A DNA stretch of 13,200 nucleotides. It comes from CAXMNX01 sp964194845. Its GTDB lineage: Bacteria > Pseudomonadota > Alphaproteobacteria > Rhodobacterales > Rhodobacteraceae. Shown here piece after piece: positions 6,326 to 13,200 of this stretch. Every line of letters starts with the position of its first letter. Within the stretch, counting starts at the first letter, position 1. Under the pieces are notes generated by a model. That model saw only the letters and a program-made list of their open reading frames with translations, was not told the DNA's origin and did not search any database. The stretch is from contig CAXMNX010000018.1 of NCBI GenBank assembly GCA_964194845.1, positions 1 through 13,200 on the forward strand, written 5' to 3'. Position numbers and translations under genes: made by a program.

Positions 6326-7182
6326 GCGATGCCGATCTAAAGGCAATGAAGCAGGAAGAGCGTGTAACCGCGCTTGGAATGCGGACCGAACAATTGACGG
6401 GCAAGTCGCTTTATATCGAATTCGATGCGGACGCGACCGAGCGGTTCACCTATCCATGGGCGCCGGATGTTGATTTCAACAAACGGACCGAGGTGGAATG
6501 CGATAATAAGACCACGACCGAGGTCAATTCGAAGATCCGCGAGCTGATGCGCGAAGGCTACGGCACCATCGTGCTGCAAAACCCGCGCGGTATGCACTCG
6601 TTGGGTGTTGGCATTCTGAGCCGCCTCAATCTGATCATCGAAGGGTCCACCGGGTATTTTGCCATTGGCCTGATCGACGGTCCAAACGTGCGCGTCACTG
6701 GCCGGGTCGGCTGGTCCTGCGCCGAAAACATGATGTCGGGCACCGTGGTTATCGAAAAGAACGCCGGTTCGACTTTCGGCGCGGCGATCCGTGGCGGCGA
6801 TCTGGTTTGCAGGGGCTCGGTAGGGTCGCGCACAGGCATCGACCAGAAGGGCGGCACAATTATCGTTGGTGGCGACACCGGCGCGCTTTCGGGATTCATG
6901 ATGCAGCGGGGCCGGATGGTTGTCTGCGGCAATGCCGGTAAGAACCTGGGCGACTCGATGTATGACGGCACGATTTATGTGGGCGGCGATATCAAGTCGC
7001 TGGGTGTGGATGCCGTTCCAGAAGATCTGACCGATCTGGACAAGGCCTGGCTGACGCGGAAGCTGACGCAATATGGTCTGATGCCGGACAAGGGCGTCGA
7101 TCACTTCACCAAAGTCGTCGCAGGCCGGATGCTCTGGAATTACGACAACCTGGAACCAACCGAGAAGAAACTCATTCTTTAA
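6313..7182 (+). CDS. mgsB: N-methylglutamate synthase subunit B (GXGXG domain)
   Basis: This 289-residue protein carries the glycine-rich right-handed beta-helix of the glutamate synthase alpha-subunit C-terminal (GXGXG) domain. Repeating turns such as GRVGWSCAEN, SGTVVIEKNAG, KGGTIIVGGDTG, RGRMVVCGNAG and DGTIYVGGDI run through the second half, spaced by roughly one helix turn. In glutamate synthase this domain is structural, holding the amidotransferase and FMN domains together and lining the ammonia tunnel; the same role for methylamine transfer is expected here. The homologue in S. meliloti is GlxC. The ATG at 6313 overlaps the end of mgsA by 13 nt, and mgsC follows after 23 nt. No enzyme active site is expected in this subunit and none is seen. 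Confidence 0.9.
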   Translation: MASVSDADLKAMKQEERVTALGMRTEQLTGKSLYIEFDADATERFTYPWAPDVDFNKRTEVECDNKTTTEVNSKIRELMREGYGTIVLQNPRGMHSLGVGILSRLNLIIEGSTGYFAIGLIDGPNVRVTGRVGWSCAENMMSGTVVIEKNAGSTFGAAIRGGDLVCRGSVGSRTGIDQKGGTIIVGGDTGALSGFMMQRGRMVVCGNAGKNLGDSMYDGTIYVGGDIKSLGVDAVPEDLTDLDKAWLTRKLTQYGLMPDKGVDHFTKVVAGRMLWNYDNLEPTEKKLIL

Positions 7183-7205
7183 CGCGCGAGACAAGGACGA
7201 ATAAA

Positions 7206-8570
7206 ATGGCTGACGGAGATATGCCGAAAAAGCCCGCCCTGGCGCGGGACGTCAACCGGATCGGGAACAGCTTTATCTTCCCGCCCCATGTCATGGATGA
7301 CATTCACATCAAGGCCGAGCTGGGCCGCTATCGGATGCGTGGATTTTCGCTTTTCAAGAAGATCCCGCATTGGGACGACATAACGTTTCTGCCCGGCACG
7401 CTGACGCGCTTCGTGATCGAAGGCTATCGCGAGAAGTGCGAAACCAAGACGGTGATCGGCCCGCGTGCCAAAGTGCCGCTTGAGCTGGATATTCCGGTTT
7501 ACGTCACCGGCATGAGCTTTGGCGCTTTGTCCTACGAGGCAAAAACCGCGCTGGCCCGTGGTGCGACGATGGCCGGAACGGCGACGTGTTCGGGCGAGGG
7601 CGGCATGATCCCCGACGAGCGGCGTTACAGCTCGAAATGGTTCTACCAGTGCATCCAGTCGCGCTATGGCTTTAACCCCAACCACCTGATTTTGGCCGAT
7701 GGCTGCGAGTTCTTCATCGGGCAGGGCTGTAAAGTTGGCCTTGGTGGTCACCTGATGGGTCAGAAAGTGACCGACCAGGTTGCCGAGATGCGATCCTTGC
7801 CTGCGGGCATCGACCAGCGGTCGCCCGCGCGTCACCCCGACTGGCTGGGGCCGGACGATCTGTCGCTGAAGATCCTCGAGATCCGCGAAGCGACCGACGG
7901 ACAGATCCCGATCCAGCTGAAGCTGGGCGCAAGCCGCGTTTATGACGACGTTCGGATGGCGGTGAAATGTGATCCGGACTCGATTTATATCGACGGCATG
8001 GAAGGTGGCACGGGTGCGGGACCGCACCTTGCAACCGAAGACACCGGCGTTCCGGGCATGGCGGCGATCCGTCAGGCGCGCAAAGCGATTGATGATCTGG
8101 GCAAACGCGGCGAGATCAGCCTTGTTTACGCGGGCGGCATTCGTAACGGTGCCGACGTGGCCAAGGCGATTGCCCTTGGCGCGGATGCCATCGCGCTTGG
8201 CCATTCGGTCATGATGGCGCTGAACTGCAACAAGGACATCCCCGAGGCCAACTTCCCCGAGGAAATCGGTGCCGAACCCGGCTATTGCTATCACTGCCAC
8301 ACCGGCCGCTGCCCGGTTGGCGTGGCGACGCAAGACCCGGTTTTGCGCAAGCGTCTTGACCCGGATGCAGCCGCCGAGCGCGTCTATAACTTCCTGCACA
8401 CGCTTACGATCGAAGCACAGCTTTTTGCCCGCGCCTGCGGCAAGACGAACGTGCACTCGCTCGAGCCGGAAGATCTGGCGGCACTCACGATGGAAGCGAG
8501 CGCCATGGCCGGTGTTCCGCTTGCTGGCACCAACCACACGGTTGGCGTCGAAGACTATCACCACCTGTAA
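7206..8570 (+). CDS. mgsC: N-methylglutamate synthase subunit C (FMN / Fe-S glutamate synthase-like)
   Basis: This 454-residue protein matches the FMN-binding synthase domain of GltB-type glutamate synthases and would carry out the reductive joining of methylamine to 2-oxoglutarate. A TIM-barrel start is seen at GMSFGALSYEA (102-112). GMEGGTGAGPHLA (264-276) and YAGGIRNGADVAKAIALGADAI (308-329) are the phosphate/FMN-binding loops. The cysteines Cys361, Cys364 and Cys369 in the CYHCHTGRCPVGVATQ segment fit the 3Fe-4S ligands of the family, which usually has a similar CPVG(I/V)ATQ motif. It ends GVEDYHHL. An AAGGA ribosome-binding site is at 7193-7197. The equivalent protein in S. meliloti is GlxD. 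No pyridine-nucleotide (GltD-like) subunit is present, so the electron donor must come from elsewhere. Confidence 0.92.
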   Translation: MADGDMPKKPALARDVNRIGNSFIFPPHVMDDIHIKAELGRYRMRGFSLFKKIPHWDDITFLPGTLTRFVIEGYREKCETKTVIGPRAKVPLELDIPVYVTGMSFGALSYEAKTALARGATMAGTATCSGEGGMIPDERRYSSKWFYQCIQSRYGFNPNHLILADGCEFFIGQGCKVGLGGHLMGQKVTDQVAEMRSLPAGIDQRSPARHPDWLGPDDLSLKILEIREATDGQIPIQLKLGASRVYDDVRMAVKCDPDSIYIDGMEGGTGAGPHLATEDTGVPGMAAIRQARKAIDDLGKRGEISLVYAGGIRNGADVAKAIALGADAIALGHSVMMALNCNKDIPEANFPEEIGAEPGYCYHCHTGRCPVGVATQDPVLRKRLDPDAAAERVYNFLHTLTIEAQLFARACGKTNVHSLEPEDLAALTMEASAMAGVPLAGTNHTVGVEDYHHL

Positions 8571-8585
8571 GAGAGGGCTTGAGAT

Positions 8586-8999
8586 ATGGCTGGAACACAG
8601 TATCGCGGGTCCGAAATTACGGACGTTGATCAGTTCGTCAATGACGCTGCCGGACTGGCATCGGATCGCGAAAAAGAGATCGGTCAGCACATCGGCTATC
8701 GCTACGATGTGAACCTGGTCCCGGATTATGACCGTATCACGCCGTATCTGGCGAAATACATAGAGGTTATGGGATGGGATGACCTGAACTGGCTGGAAGA
8801 CATCCACATGGGCTACGAAGAAGGCTCCGCCGCCGTCTTCGACCGTAACAACAACGGCTGGGTGCGTATCCCCGACAGCATCGAATTGCCGAACAACCAG
8901 CAGGACCGCGACATGATCGCGCGTGAACTTCTGCTGAAGTTTCAGATGTCCGATCGTCACCCGCTGGTGACGCTCAGAAAGGCTTACATGAAATTCTGA
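8586..8999 (+). CDS. Unknown 137-aa protein between mgsC and an amidase
   Basis: I do not recognise a family. The protein is 137 residues, has no cysteine, no signal peptide and no membrane segment, and is rich in acidic and aromatic residues (for example YEEGSAAVFDRNNNGWVRIP and WDDLNWLEDIHMGYEEG). The C-terminal third appears helical and basic (ARELLLKFQ, then LRKAYMKF). It starts 15 nt after mgsC with a purine-rich ribosome-binding stretch (GAGAGGG at 8571-8577), and its TGA overlaps the ATG of the next gene by one base (TGATG). This tight packing says it is a real, translated gene co-produced with MgsABC and the amidase. An accessory subunit or stabiliser for the N-methylglutamate synthase is possible but unproved. 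Confidence 0.85.
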   Translation: MAGTQYRGSEITDVDQFVNDAAGLASDREKEIGQHIGYRYDVNLVPDYDRITPYLAKYIEVMGWDDLNWLEDIHMGYEEGSAAVFDRNNNGWVRIPDSIELPNNQQDRDMIARELLLKFQMSDRHPLVTLRKAYMKF

Positions 9000-9847
9000 T
9001 GTCGCGCCCGCTACATATCGCCTGCCTGCAAACCCGGCCGATGCCGGACATAATCTCGGCTATTGCCGAAGCCATGCCGTTGGCCGAGGCCGCAGCAGGC
9101 GCGGGCGCGGATATGATCTTTCTGCCGGAATATTGCGGCGGACTTCGCTCAGACGGGCAACGCATCTGCCCGCCGTCCGCACCCGAGGCATCGCACCCGA
9201 TGCTGATCGCGTTTCGCGAGTTTGCCGCGAAAAGCGGCGTCTGGGTCAATCTCGGCTCGATCGCCGTGGACGGGCCGAAGGGGCGCATCGTAAACCGTGG
9301 CCTGATGATTGATGGCGGTGGCGATATCGCCGGTCGCTACGACAAAATCCATATGTTCGATGTCGATCTTGCAGAAGGCGCGGTCTATCGCGAAAGCGAT
9401 ACCGTGACGCCGGGATCGCAGGCTGCCCTTTACGACACACCGTTTGGCAAGATCGGTCACACGATCTGCTATGACCTGCGTTTTCCGGGGCTGTTCCGTG
9501 ATCTGGCGCAATCTGGTGCCGAAGTCATCTGCTGCCCGTCGGCGTTCACCAAGTTAACCGGCGAAGCGCATTGGCATGTTTTGAACCGCGCGCGCGCCAT
9601 TGAGAACACCTGTTATATCGTCTCGCCCTGCGCGGTCGGGCCGATCCCGGGCGGCGGCGAAAGTTACGGGCATTCGCTGGTGGTCAACCCATGGGGCGAG
9701 GTTCTGGCGAATGGGGTCGATATCCCCGGCGTCGTCCATGCCCAGCTGGATCTGGAAAAAGTTGCAGAAACAGCAGCGCGCATTCCCAGTCTGACGCATG
9801 ACCGAACTTACGTGTTCGATCCCGTCGCGAAGAGGAGCGTGGCATGA
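8999..9847 (+). CDS. Nitrilase-superfamily carbon-nitrogen hydrolase (Nit1/Nit2-like)
   Basis: This 282-residue cytoplasmic protein has the full nitrilase catalytic triad: Glu44 in LPEYCGG, Lys116 in DKIHMFDV and Cys157 in ICYDLRFP. YRESDTVTPGSQ (about 130-141) is characteristic of the Nit1/Nit2 branch, which removes amide nitrogen from deaminated glutathione or from 2-oxoglutaramate and 2-oxosuccinamate. Length is normal for the branch. It overlaps the preceding gene by one base and the following gene by 4 nt (ATGA), so it is translated together with both. In this cluster a role in clearing a misprocessed gamma-glutamyl amide or oxoglutaramate-type side product is attractive, but general deaminated-glutathione repair is an equally good reading. 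The family is certain; the substrate is not. Confidence 0.9.
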   Translation: MSRPLHIACLQTRPMPDIISAIAEAMPLAEAAAGAGADMIFLPEYCGGLRSDGQRICPPSAPEASHPMLIAFREFAAKSGVWVNLGSIAVDGPKGRIVNRGLMIDGGGDIAGRYDKIHMFDVDLAEGAVYRESDTVTPGSQAALYDTPFGKIGHTICYDLRFPGLFRDLAQSGAEVICCPSAFTKLTGEAHWHVLNRARAIENTCYIVSPCAVGPIPGGGESYGHSLVVNPWGEVLANGVDIPGVVHAQLDLEKVAETAARIPSLTHDRTYVFDPVAKRSVA

Positions 9848-10434
9848 GTTCGGTCAGCGCAACCCTGGGTCAGACCTATTCAGACCATCCCTTGCGGCTG
9901 GCATTTCTGCGCTGGCAATGCCGGGTGCGGCAGGTGGCGATGCGCGATAACGCCGGGCGACCGGACGACGCAGTCACGCCCGCGCTGTTCCTTCCCGCGC
10001 AGGACCAACCACTTGGCCACATCATCACCGTGATGAACAAGACACCCGGATATTCGGTGCTGGCTGAAATGAAACACATGGACGCCAAAACCAACGACCC
10101 AGCGCAGAAGCGCGAAGCGGCGATGGCGTTCTTTTCCGCGGGTTATTATCAGGGGGCCGCCGAATTTTCCGACCTCCTGACAGCGACATTCCCGCCGGGT
10201 TCTCCAGGTGCGGCGCAGATCCGCGAAGCCGGACAGGTACGTCTGGTTTTCGACGCCTACAACCAGAAATTTGACGTCAGCGCGAAAGTATGGCGGCTGG
10301 CCGCGCACAACCCGCTTTTTCAGGCAACCATCGCGCACAACCGCCTGTTCAATGCGGCATTGCCGCCCGACACTGAGGTTTTGGGATTTGAACCTGACTG
10401 GAACGCGTCAACATCAGAGCCGGAGTTTCGCTGA
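9844..10434 (+). CDS. Unknown 196-aa protein coupled to the amidase
   Basis: This 196-residue soluble protein is not recognised. Its start overlaps the amidase stop by ATGA, and tmm follows within 40 nt, which supports a real gene in the operon. Distinctive stretches are DHPLRLAFLRWQCRVRQ (about 15-31), an aromatic middle segment AAMAFFSAGYYQGAAEF (about 92-108), and a C-terminal part with RLAAHNPLFQATIAHNRLFN (about 146-165). The single cysteine is in the first of these. There is no signal peptide, transmembrane segment or nucleotide-binding motif, and the composition suggests a mostly helical fold. No function is proposed beyond association with methylamine metabolism through its neighbours. 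Confidence 0.85.
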   Translation: MSSVSATLGQTYSDHPLRLAFLRWQCRVRQVAMRDNAGRPDDAVTPALFLPAQDQPLGHIITVMNKTPGYSVLAEMKHMDAKTNDPAQKREAAMAFFSAGYYQGAAEFSDLLTATFPPGSPGAAQIREAGQVRLVFDAYNQKFDVSAKVWRLAAHNPLFQATIAHNRLFNAALPPDTEVLGFEPDWNASTSEPEFR

Positions 10435-10435
10435 G

Positions 10436-10477
10436 ATGCCATTGCAACGCTTAAACAATCGGGCGTGCTGCGCATGA
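10436..10477 (+). other. Possible 13-codon minicistron overlapping the tmm start
   Basis: An ATG at 10436, just after the stop of the 196-aa gene, opens a 13-codon frame (MPLQRLNNRACCA) whose TGA at 10475-10477 overlaps the tmm ATG at 10474 as ATGA. A GGAG at 10422-10425 lies 10 nt before its start, whereas tmm itself has only a weak upstream ribosome-binding site. Translational coupling into tmm is therefore possible. The frame is short and may be chance. Confidence 0.3.
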
Positions 10478-11808
10478 CCAAGAGGATCTGCATCATTGGT
10501 GCCGGACCGTCGGGATTGGCGCAACTGCGCGCATTTCAGTCGGCGGCGGCGCAAGGCGCGGAAATTCCTGAAATTGTCTGCTATGAAAAGCAGTCCGACT
10601 GGGGCGGGCTTTGGAACTACACCTGGCGCACCGGCGTCGACGAACATTGCAATCCCTGCCACGGCTCGATGTATCGCTATCTCTGGTCAAATGGTCCCAA
10701 AGAGGGGCTTGAGTTTGCCGACTATACTTTCGAAGACCATTTCGGGAAGTCTATCGCCAGCTATCCGCCCCGCGCCGTTCTGTATGATTATATCATAGGC
10801 CGGGTGAAGAAGGCGGGCGTGCGCGACAAGATCAAGTTCAACCATGTGGTGCGCGACGTTCGCGCCGCCGGTGGCGGGTTCGAAGTTACGGTTCGCGATT
10901 GCGAAAGTGACACCGAAGCCCGGAACGTCTTTGATCACGTCATCGTTGCGTCCGGACATTTCAGTTTCCCGAACGTGCCGCATTACCCCGGTTTCGAGAC
11001 ATTCAACGGACGCATCCTGCACGCCCATGATTTTCGCGATGCGCGGGAATTTGAGGGCAAGGATATCCTGATCCTCGGCACGTCCTATTCGGCCGAAGAT
11101 ATCGGCTCGCAATGCTGGAAATACGGCTGCAAGTCGATCACGGTGGCACACCGCACAGCACCGATGGGATTTGACTGGCCCGGCAACTGGCAAGAGGTGC
11201 CCAAGCTTGACCGGGTTGACGGCAGAACAGCGCACTTCACCGACGGCACCAGCAAGCGGGTCGATGCCATCATCCTTTGCACCGGCTACATACACCACTT
11301 CCCGTTCCTGCCCGATGATTTGCGGCTGAAGACGGCGAACCGGCTGGCGGCGAACGACCTGTACAAGGGTGTCGTCTACGCCGGAAATCCGAACCTGTTC
11401 TATCTGGGTATGCAGGATCAGTGGTTCACCTTCAATATGTTCGACGGCCAGGCCTGGTGGGTGCGCGATGCGATTATGGGTCGGCTCGACCTGCCGGATA
11501 CCGCCGCCATGGAAGCCGACTGGAAAAAGCGTCAGGCAGACGAAGATGCGCTTGCCGACGACTATGCCTGCATCGCCTATCAGGGTGCCTATACGCAGGA
11601 ACTTATCAACGAAACCGACTATCCTTCCTTCGATATCGAGGCCGCAAATCAGGCTTTCTACGAATGGAAGAAGCACAAGAAAAAGGGAATTATGGAATTC
11701 CGGGATCATGGCTACGTGAGCCCGATGACCGGGACGAAAGCGCCGCCACACCACACGCCGTGGGTGGATGCGCTTGACGACAGTCTGGAGAACTATCTTC
11801 AGATTTGA
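10474..11808 (+). CDS. tmm: Trimethylamine monooxygenase (bacterial flavin-containing monooxygenase)
   Basis: This flavoprotein oxidises trimethylamine to trimethylamine N-oxide using NADPH and oxygen. FAD binds at GAGPSG (9-14); the flavin monooxygenase signature is F177-N-G-R-ILHA-H-DF187 (pattern FxGxxxHxxxF, His183); NADPH binds at GTSYSAED (202-209), with Tyr206 in the position of the tyrosine known to gate NADP in bacterial Tmm. The aromatic segment DQWFTFNMFDGQAWW fits the active-site region. The best start is ATG 10474 (444 residues); a GTG at 10465 would add three residues and has no better ribosome-binding site. ATG 10474 is also overlapped by a minicistron stop. tmoX follows after 86 nt. 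Other N- or S-oxygenating flavin monooxygenases look similar, but the tmoX and gmaS context makes Tmm by far the likeliest reading. Confidence 0.93.
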   Translation: MTKRICIIGAGPSGLAQLRAFQSAAAQGAEIPEIVCYEKQSDWGGLWNYTWRTGVDEHCNPCHGSMYRYLWSNGPKEGLEFADYTFEDHFGKSIASYPPRAVLYDYIIGRVKKAGVRDKIKFNHVVRDVRAAGGGFEVTVRDCESDTEARNVFDHVIVASGHFSFPNVPHYPGFETFNGRILHAHDFRDAREFEGKDILILGTSYSAEDIGSQCWKYGCKSITVAHRTAPMGFDWPGNWQEVPKLDRVDGRTAHFTDGTSKRVDAIILCTGYIHHFPFLPDDLRLKTANRLAANDLYKGVVYAGNPNLFYLGMQDQWFTFNMFDGQAWWVRDAIMGRLDLPDTAAMEADWKKRQADEDALADDYACIAYQGAYTQELINETDYPSFDIEAANQAFYEWKKHKKKGIMEFRDHGYVSPMTGTKAPPHHTPWVDALDDSLENYLQI

Positions 11809-11854
11809 GCGAAACGAGAGGCGGGATCAGCCCGTTCGAAATATCAATATCATC

Positions 11855-11872
11855 GGTGGGTTCACGCCCGCC
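11855..11872 (+). promoter_or_regulatory. Small hairpin in the tmoX leader
   Basis: GGTGGG (11855-11860) and CCCGCC (11867-11872) can pair through six base pairs, one a G.U, around a 6-nt loop, ending 10 nt before the GGGAG ribosome-binding site (11883-11887) of tmoX. A weaker CGGG/CCCG inverted repeat lies at 11822-11834. There is no following U-run, so it is not a normal terminator. It may mark the 5' end or modulate translation of the binding protein. Confidence 0.3.
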
Positions 11873-11894
11873 ATACCTAACTGGGAGATAAAGA

Positions 11895-12830
11895 ATGAAA
11901 CTCAAGTATACACTTTCAGCAGCAGCCGTTGCGCTTACTGCGGTGTCGGGCCAGGCTTTTGCAGAAGACTCGGCCCAGCCTATTGTCATCCCGACGCACA
12001 ACTGGTCCAGCCAAGTTGTTATGGCCTATGTGATCGGCGGCATCTTTGAAAGCCTTGGCGACAACGTTGAATACGTCCCGGCAGACAGCCAGGCGGTCTA
12101 TGAGGCCATTCGCATTGGCGACGTTTCCATTAGCCATGAAGTCTGGCAGTCGACGTTTGGCGCCTCGTTTTTCAATGCGATGTCTAAAGGTGGTCTGATT
12201 GATGCTGGCACACACTCTGCGGCAACGCTCGAAGAAATGGGCGTTCCTCAGTATGTGATCGACGACAATCTTTGCCCGGGCCTTCCGAACTGGGAAGCCC
12301 TGAAAGATTGTCAGGAGGTCTTTGCAACTGCCGATTCCGAGGGCAAAGGCCGTTGGCTGGAAGGACCGCAAAGCTGGCACGGCGATCTGATGCCTGTTCG
12401 GCTTGAAGCACTGGGGCTTGGCGATCAATACGTCGTTAAGTTCGCTGGTGGTGCCGACGCGATCTGGGCAGAACTTGCTTCCGCCAAGAAAGAAGGCCGT
12501 GGCATTATCACCTTCAACTGGACGCCGAACTTCACCGATGCTGAAGGTTTCGCCTTCATCGAGTTCCCTGCGTACACTGATGGGTGCCGGGTTGCTGACG
12601 GTGGTGACGGCGCTTGTGGTTCGCCAAAAGGCTGGCTGAAAAAAGCAGCACACTACAAACTGCCGAAAACGCATCCGGCTGCATATACAGCTTTTTCCAA
12701 GATGGACTTCACATCGACGCACATCGGTCAGATGGCCGCTTTGGTCGACATCGACGGGATGAGCCACCAGGAAGCTGGCGCAAAATGGCTGGCTGACAAT
12801 GAAGCCGTTTGGAAGCCTTTCACCGAATAG
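11895..12830 (+). CDS. tmoX: Periplasmic TMAO-binding protein of ABC transporter
   Basis: This 311-residue protein belongs to the OpuAC/ProX-like substrate-binding family for quaternary and tertiary amines. A signal peptide covers residues 1-23 (basic MKLK, hydrophobic core, AFA/ED cleavage site), so it is exported to the periplasm. Tryptophans expected to form the aromatic cage around a methylated nitrogen include Trp37 (THNWSSQ), Trp84 (HEVWQSTFG), Trp133, Trp161 and Trp209 (FNWTPNF). Cysteines 127/139 and 231/241 are positioned to form two disulphides, the second in a loop with Asp- and Gly-rich DGGDGACG. The next gene is its ATPase, and tmm is upstream, so TMAO is the likeliest ligand. 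Glycine betaine or choline binding cannot be excluded by sequence alone. The ribosome-binding site GGGAG is at 11883-11887. Confidence 0.88.
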   Translation: MKLKYTLSAAAVALTAVSGQAFAEDSAQPIVIPTHNWSSQVVMAYVIGGIFESLGDNVEYVPADSQAVYEAIRIGDVSISHEVWQSTFGASFFNAMSKGGLIDAGTHSAATLEEMGVPQYVIDDNLCPGLPNWEALKDCQEVFATADSEGKGRWLEGPQSWHGDLMPVRLEALGLGDQYVVKFAGGADAIWAELASAKKEGRGIITFNWTPNFTDAEGFAFIEFPAYTDGCRVADGGDGACGSPKGWLKKAAHYKLPKTHPAAYTAFSKMDFTSTHIGQMAALVDIDGMSHQEAGAKWLADNEAVWKPFTE

Positions 12831-12847
12831 GCACCAGGCAAAAACCT

Positions 12848-12875
12848 CTCCTCGCGCAGTCCAACGCGCGGGGGG
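12848..12875 (+). promoter_or_regulatory. Intercistronic stem-loop after tmoX
   Basis: CTCCTCGCGC (12848-12857) pairs with GCGCGGGGGG (12866-12875) around an 8-nt loop, giving a 10-bp stem with two G.U pairs. It is followed by AAAATAAA rather than a U-run. Stable stems placed after the binding-protein gene of ABC transporter operons commonly protect the upstream message, giving more binding protein than ATPase and permease. That reading fits, but partial termination is also possible. Confidence 0.5.
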
Positions 12876-12990
12876 AAAATAAACTTTGCGAATGAGCCTT
12901 CGCCAACTGCGGCGTTTTGGTTAGAATTGCAGCGGGCACAAATGCGTCGAATGTTACCAAGAACAATAACATAGACAGGGAAGTCGAAAA

Positions 12991-13200
12991 ATGCCGCTTG
13001 ATAATGAAACCACTCAACAAGAACCCGTCATCAAGTGTAGCTCGGTCTACAAAATCTTCGGCGAAAACGCCGACCGGATGCTGCGCGAGGCGAAGGGCAA
13101 TGTGGATGCCAAAAAGTTTCAGGAAGCGGGCTGTGTCGTTGGCGTCAATGACGCATCGTTCGAGGTGTACAAGGGCGAGATATTAATGATCATGGGGCTT
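12991..13200 (+). CDS. tmoW: ABC transporter ATP-binding protein, N-terminal part (TMAO/glycine betaine type)
   Basis: The first 70 residues of a cytoplasmic ATPase are visible before the window ends. The start is ATG 12991 with an AGGGAAG ribosome-binding site at 12977-12983. The sequence KCSSVYKIFGENADRMLREA, followed by VVGVNDASFEVYKGEILMIMGL, is typical of the ProV/OpuAA family, with a long insertion between the first strand and the conserved V-x-D-x-S-F-x-V segment; the Walker A loop should begin immediately past base 13200. It would power uptake of the ligand bound by the preceding protein, together with a permease outside the window. The tmoW name depends on the tmoX/tmm context. The gene runs off the right edge and is not otherwise broken. 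Confidence 0.88.
   Translation, partial: MPLDNETTQQEPVIKCSSVYKIFGENADRMLREAKGNVDAKKFQEAGCVVGVNDASFEVYKGEILMIMGL

Noticed and set aside
7179..8960. Very long minus-strand open frame (593 codons) opposite mgsC and the 137-aa gene
   Set aside because: It lies antisense to clearly recognisable mgsC coding sequence and its translation has no family motif. Long antisense frames of this kind are expected opposite high-GC coding DNA with strong codon bias.
10687..11754. 355-codon minus-strand frame opposite tmm
   Set aside because: Antisense to a well-identified flavin monooxygenase with all motifs intact; no recognisable protein features in the antisense frame.
1..13200. CRISPR arrays, tRNA or rRNA genes, insertion sequences, phage genes or antiphage defence systems
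   Set aside because: No regularly spaced repeats, no tRNA-like cloverleaf, no transposase or integrase motifs and no defence-type proteins were seen on either strand; the window is a metabolic gene cluster.

Overview
The window looks like a chromosomal segment of a marine alphaproteobacterium of the Roseobacter group (Rhodobacteraceae). This is inferred from the moderately high GC, the protein sequences, and the combination of gamma-glutamylmethylamide/N-methylglutamate genes with trimethylamine monooxygenase and a TMAO-type binding protein, a set known from roseobacters and SAR11. No database search was possible, so the taxon is inference.

Layout. Positions 1-905 hold the end of a GlxA-type AraC regulator and a class I glutamine amidotransferase, 12 nt apart. 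Positions 906-1176 are non-coding and contain an 18-bp perfect palindrome. A FadR/FCD-type GntR regulator is on the minus strand (1177-1851). It is divergent from a long plus-strand series that runs off the right edge; the 159-nt divergent spacer is rich in short repeats. The series is: FAD-dependent amine oxidoreductase (2011), small ferredoxin-fold-like protein (3408), gmaS (start probably TTG at 3810), mgsA, mgsB, mgsC, an unknown 137-aa protein, a nitrilase-superfamily amidase, an unknown 196-aa protein, tmm, tmoX, and the start of the transporter ATPase (tmoW-like, cut at 13200).

How it fits together. Tmm oxidises trimethylamine to TMAO, and TmoX with its ATPase and an unseen permease imports TMAO. 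After demethylation to monomethylamine by enzymes not in this window, GmaS joins methylamine to glutamate. MgsABC then converts gamma-glutamylmethylamide plus 2-oxoglutarate to N-methylglutamate and glutamate. N-methylglutamate must be oxidised to recover glutamate and a C1 unit. The usual heteromeric MgdABCD is not visible here, and the FAD oxidoreductase directly before gmaS is a candidate for this or a related secondary-amine oxidation.

The least explained parts are three genes inserted between mgsC and tmm (8586-10434), the 99-aa protein before gmaS, a cluster of nested palindromes between gmaS and mgsA, and the repeat-dense regulatory spacer beside the GntR gene. The core pathway itself is known. 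Any novelty lies in these accessory genes and elements.
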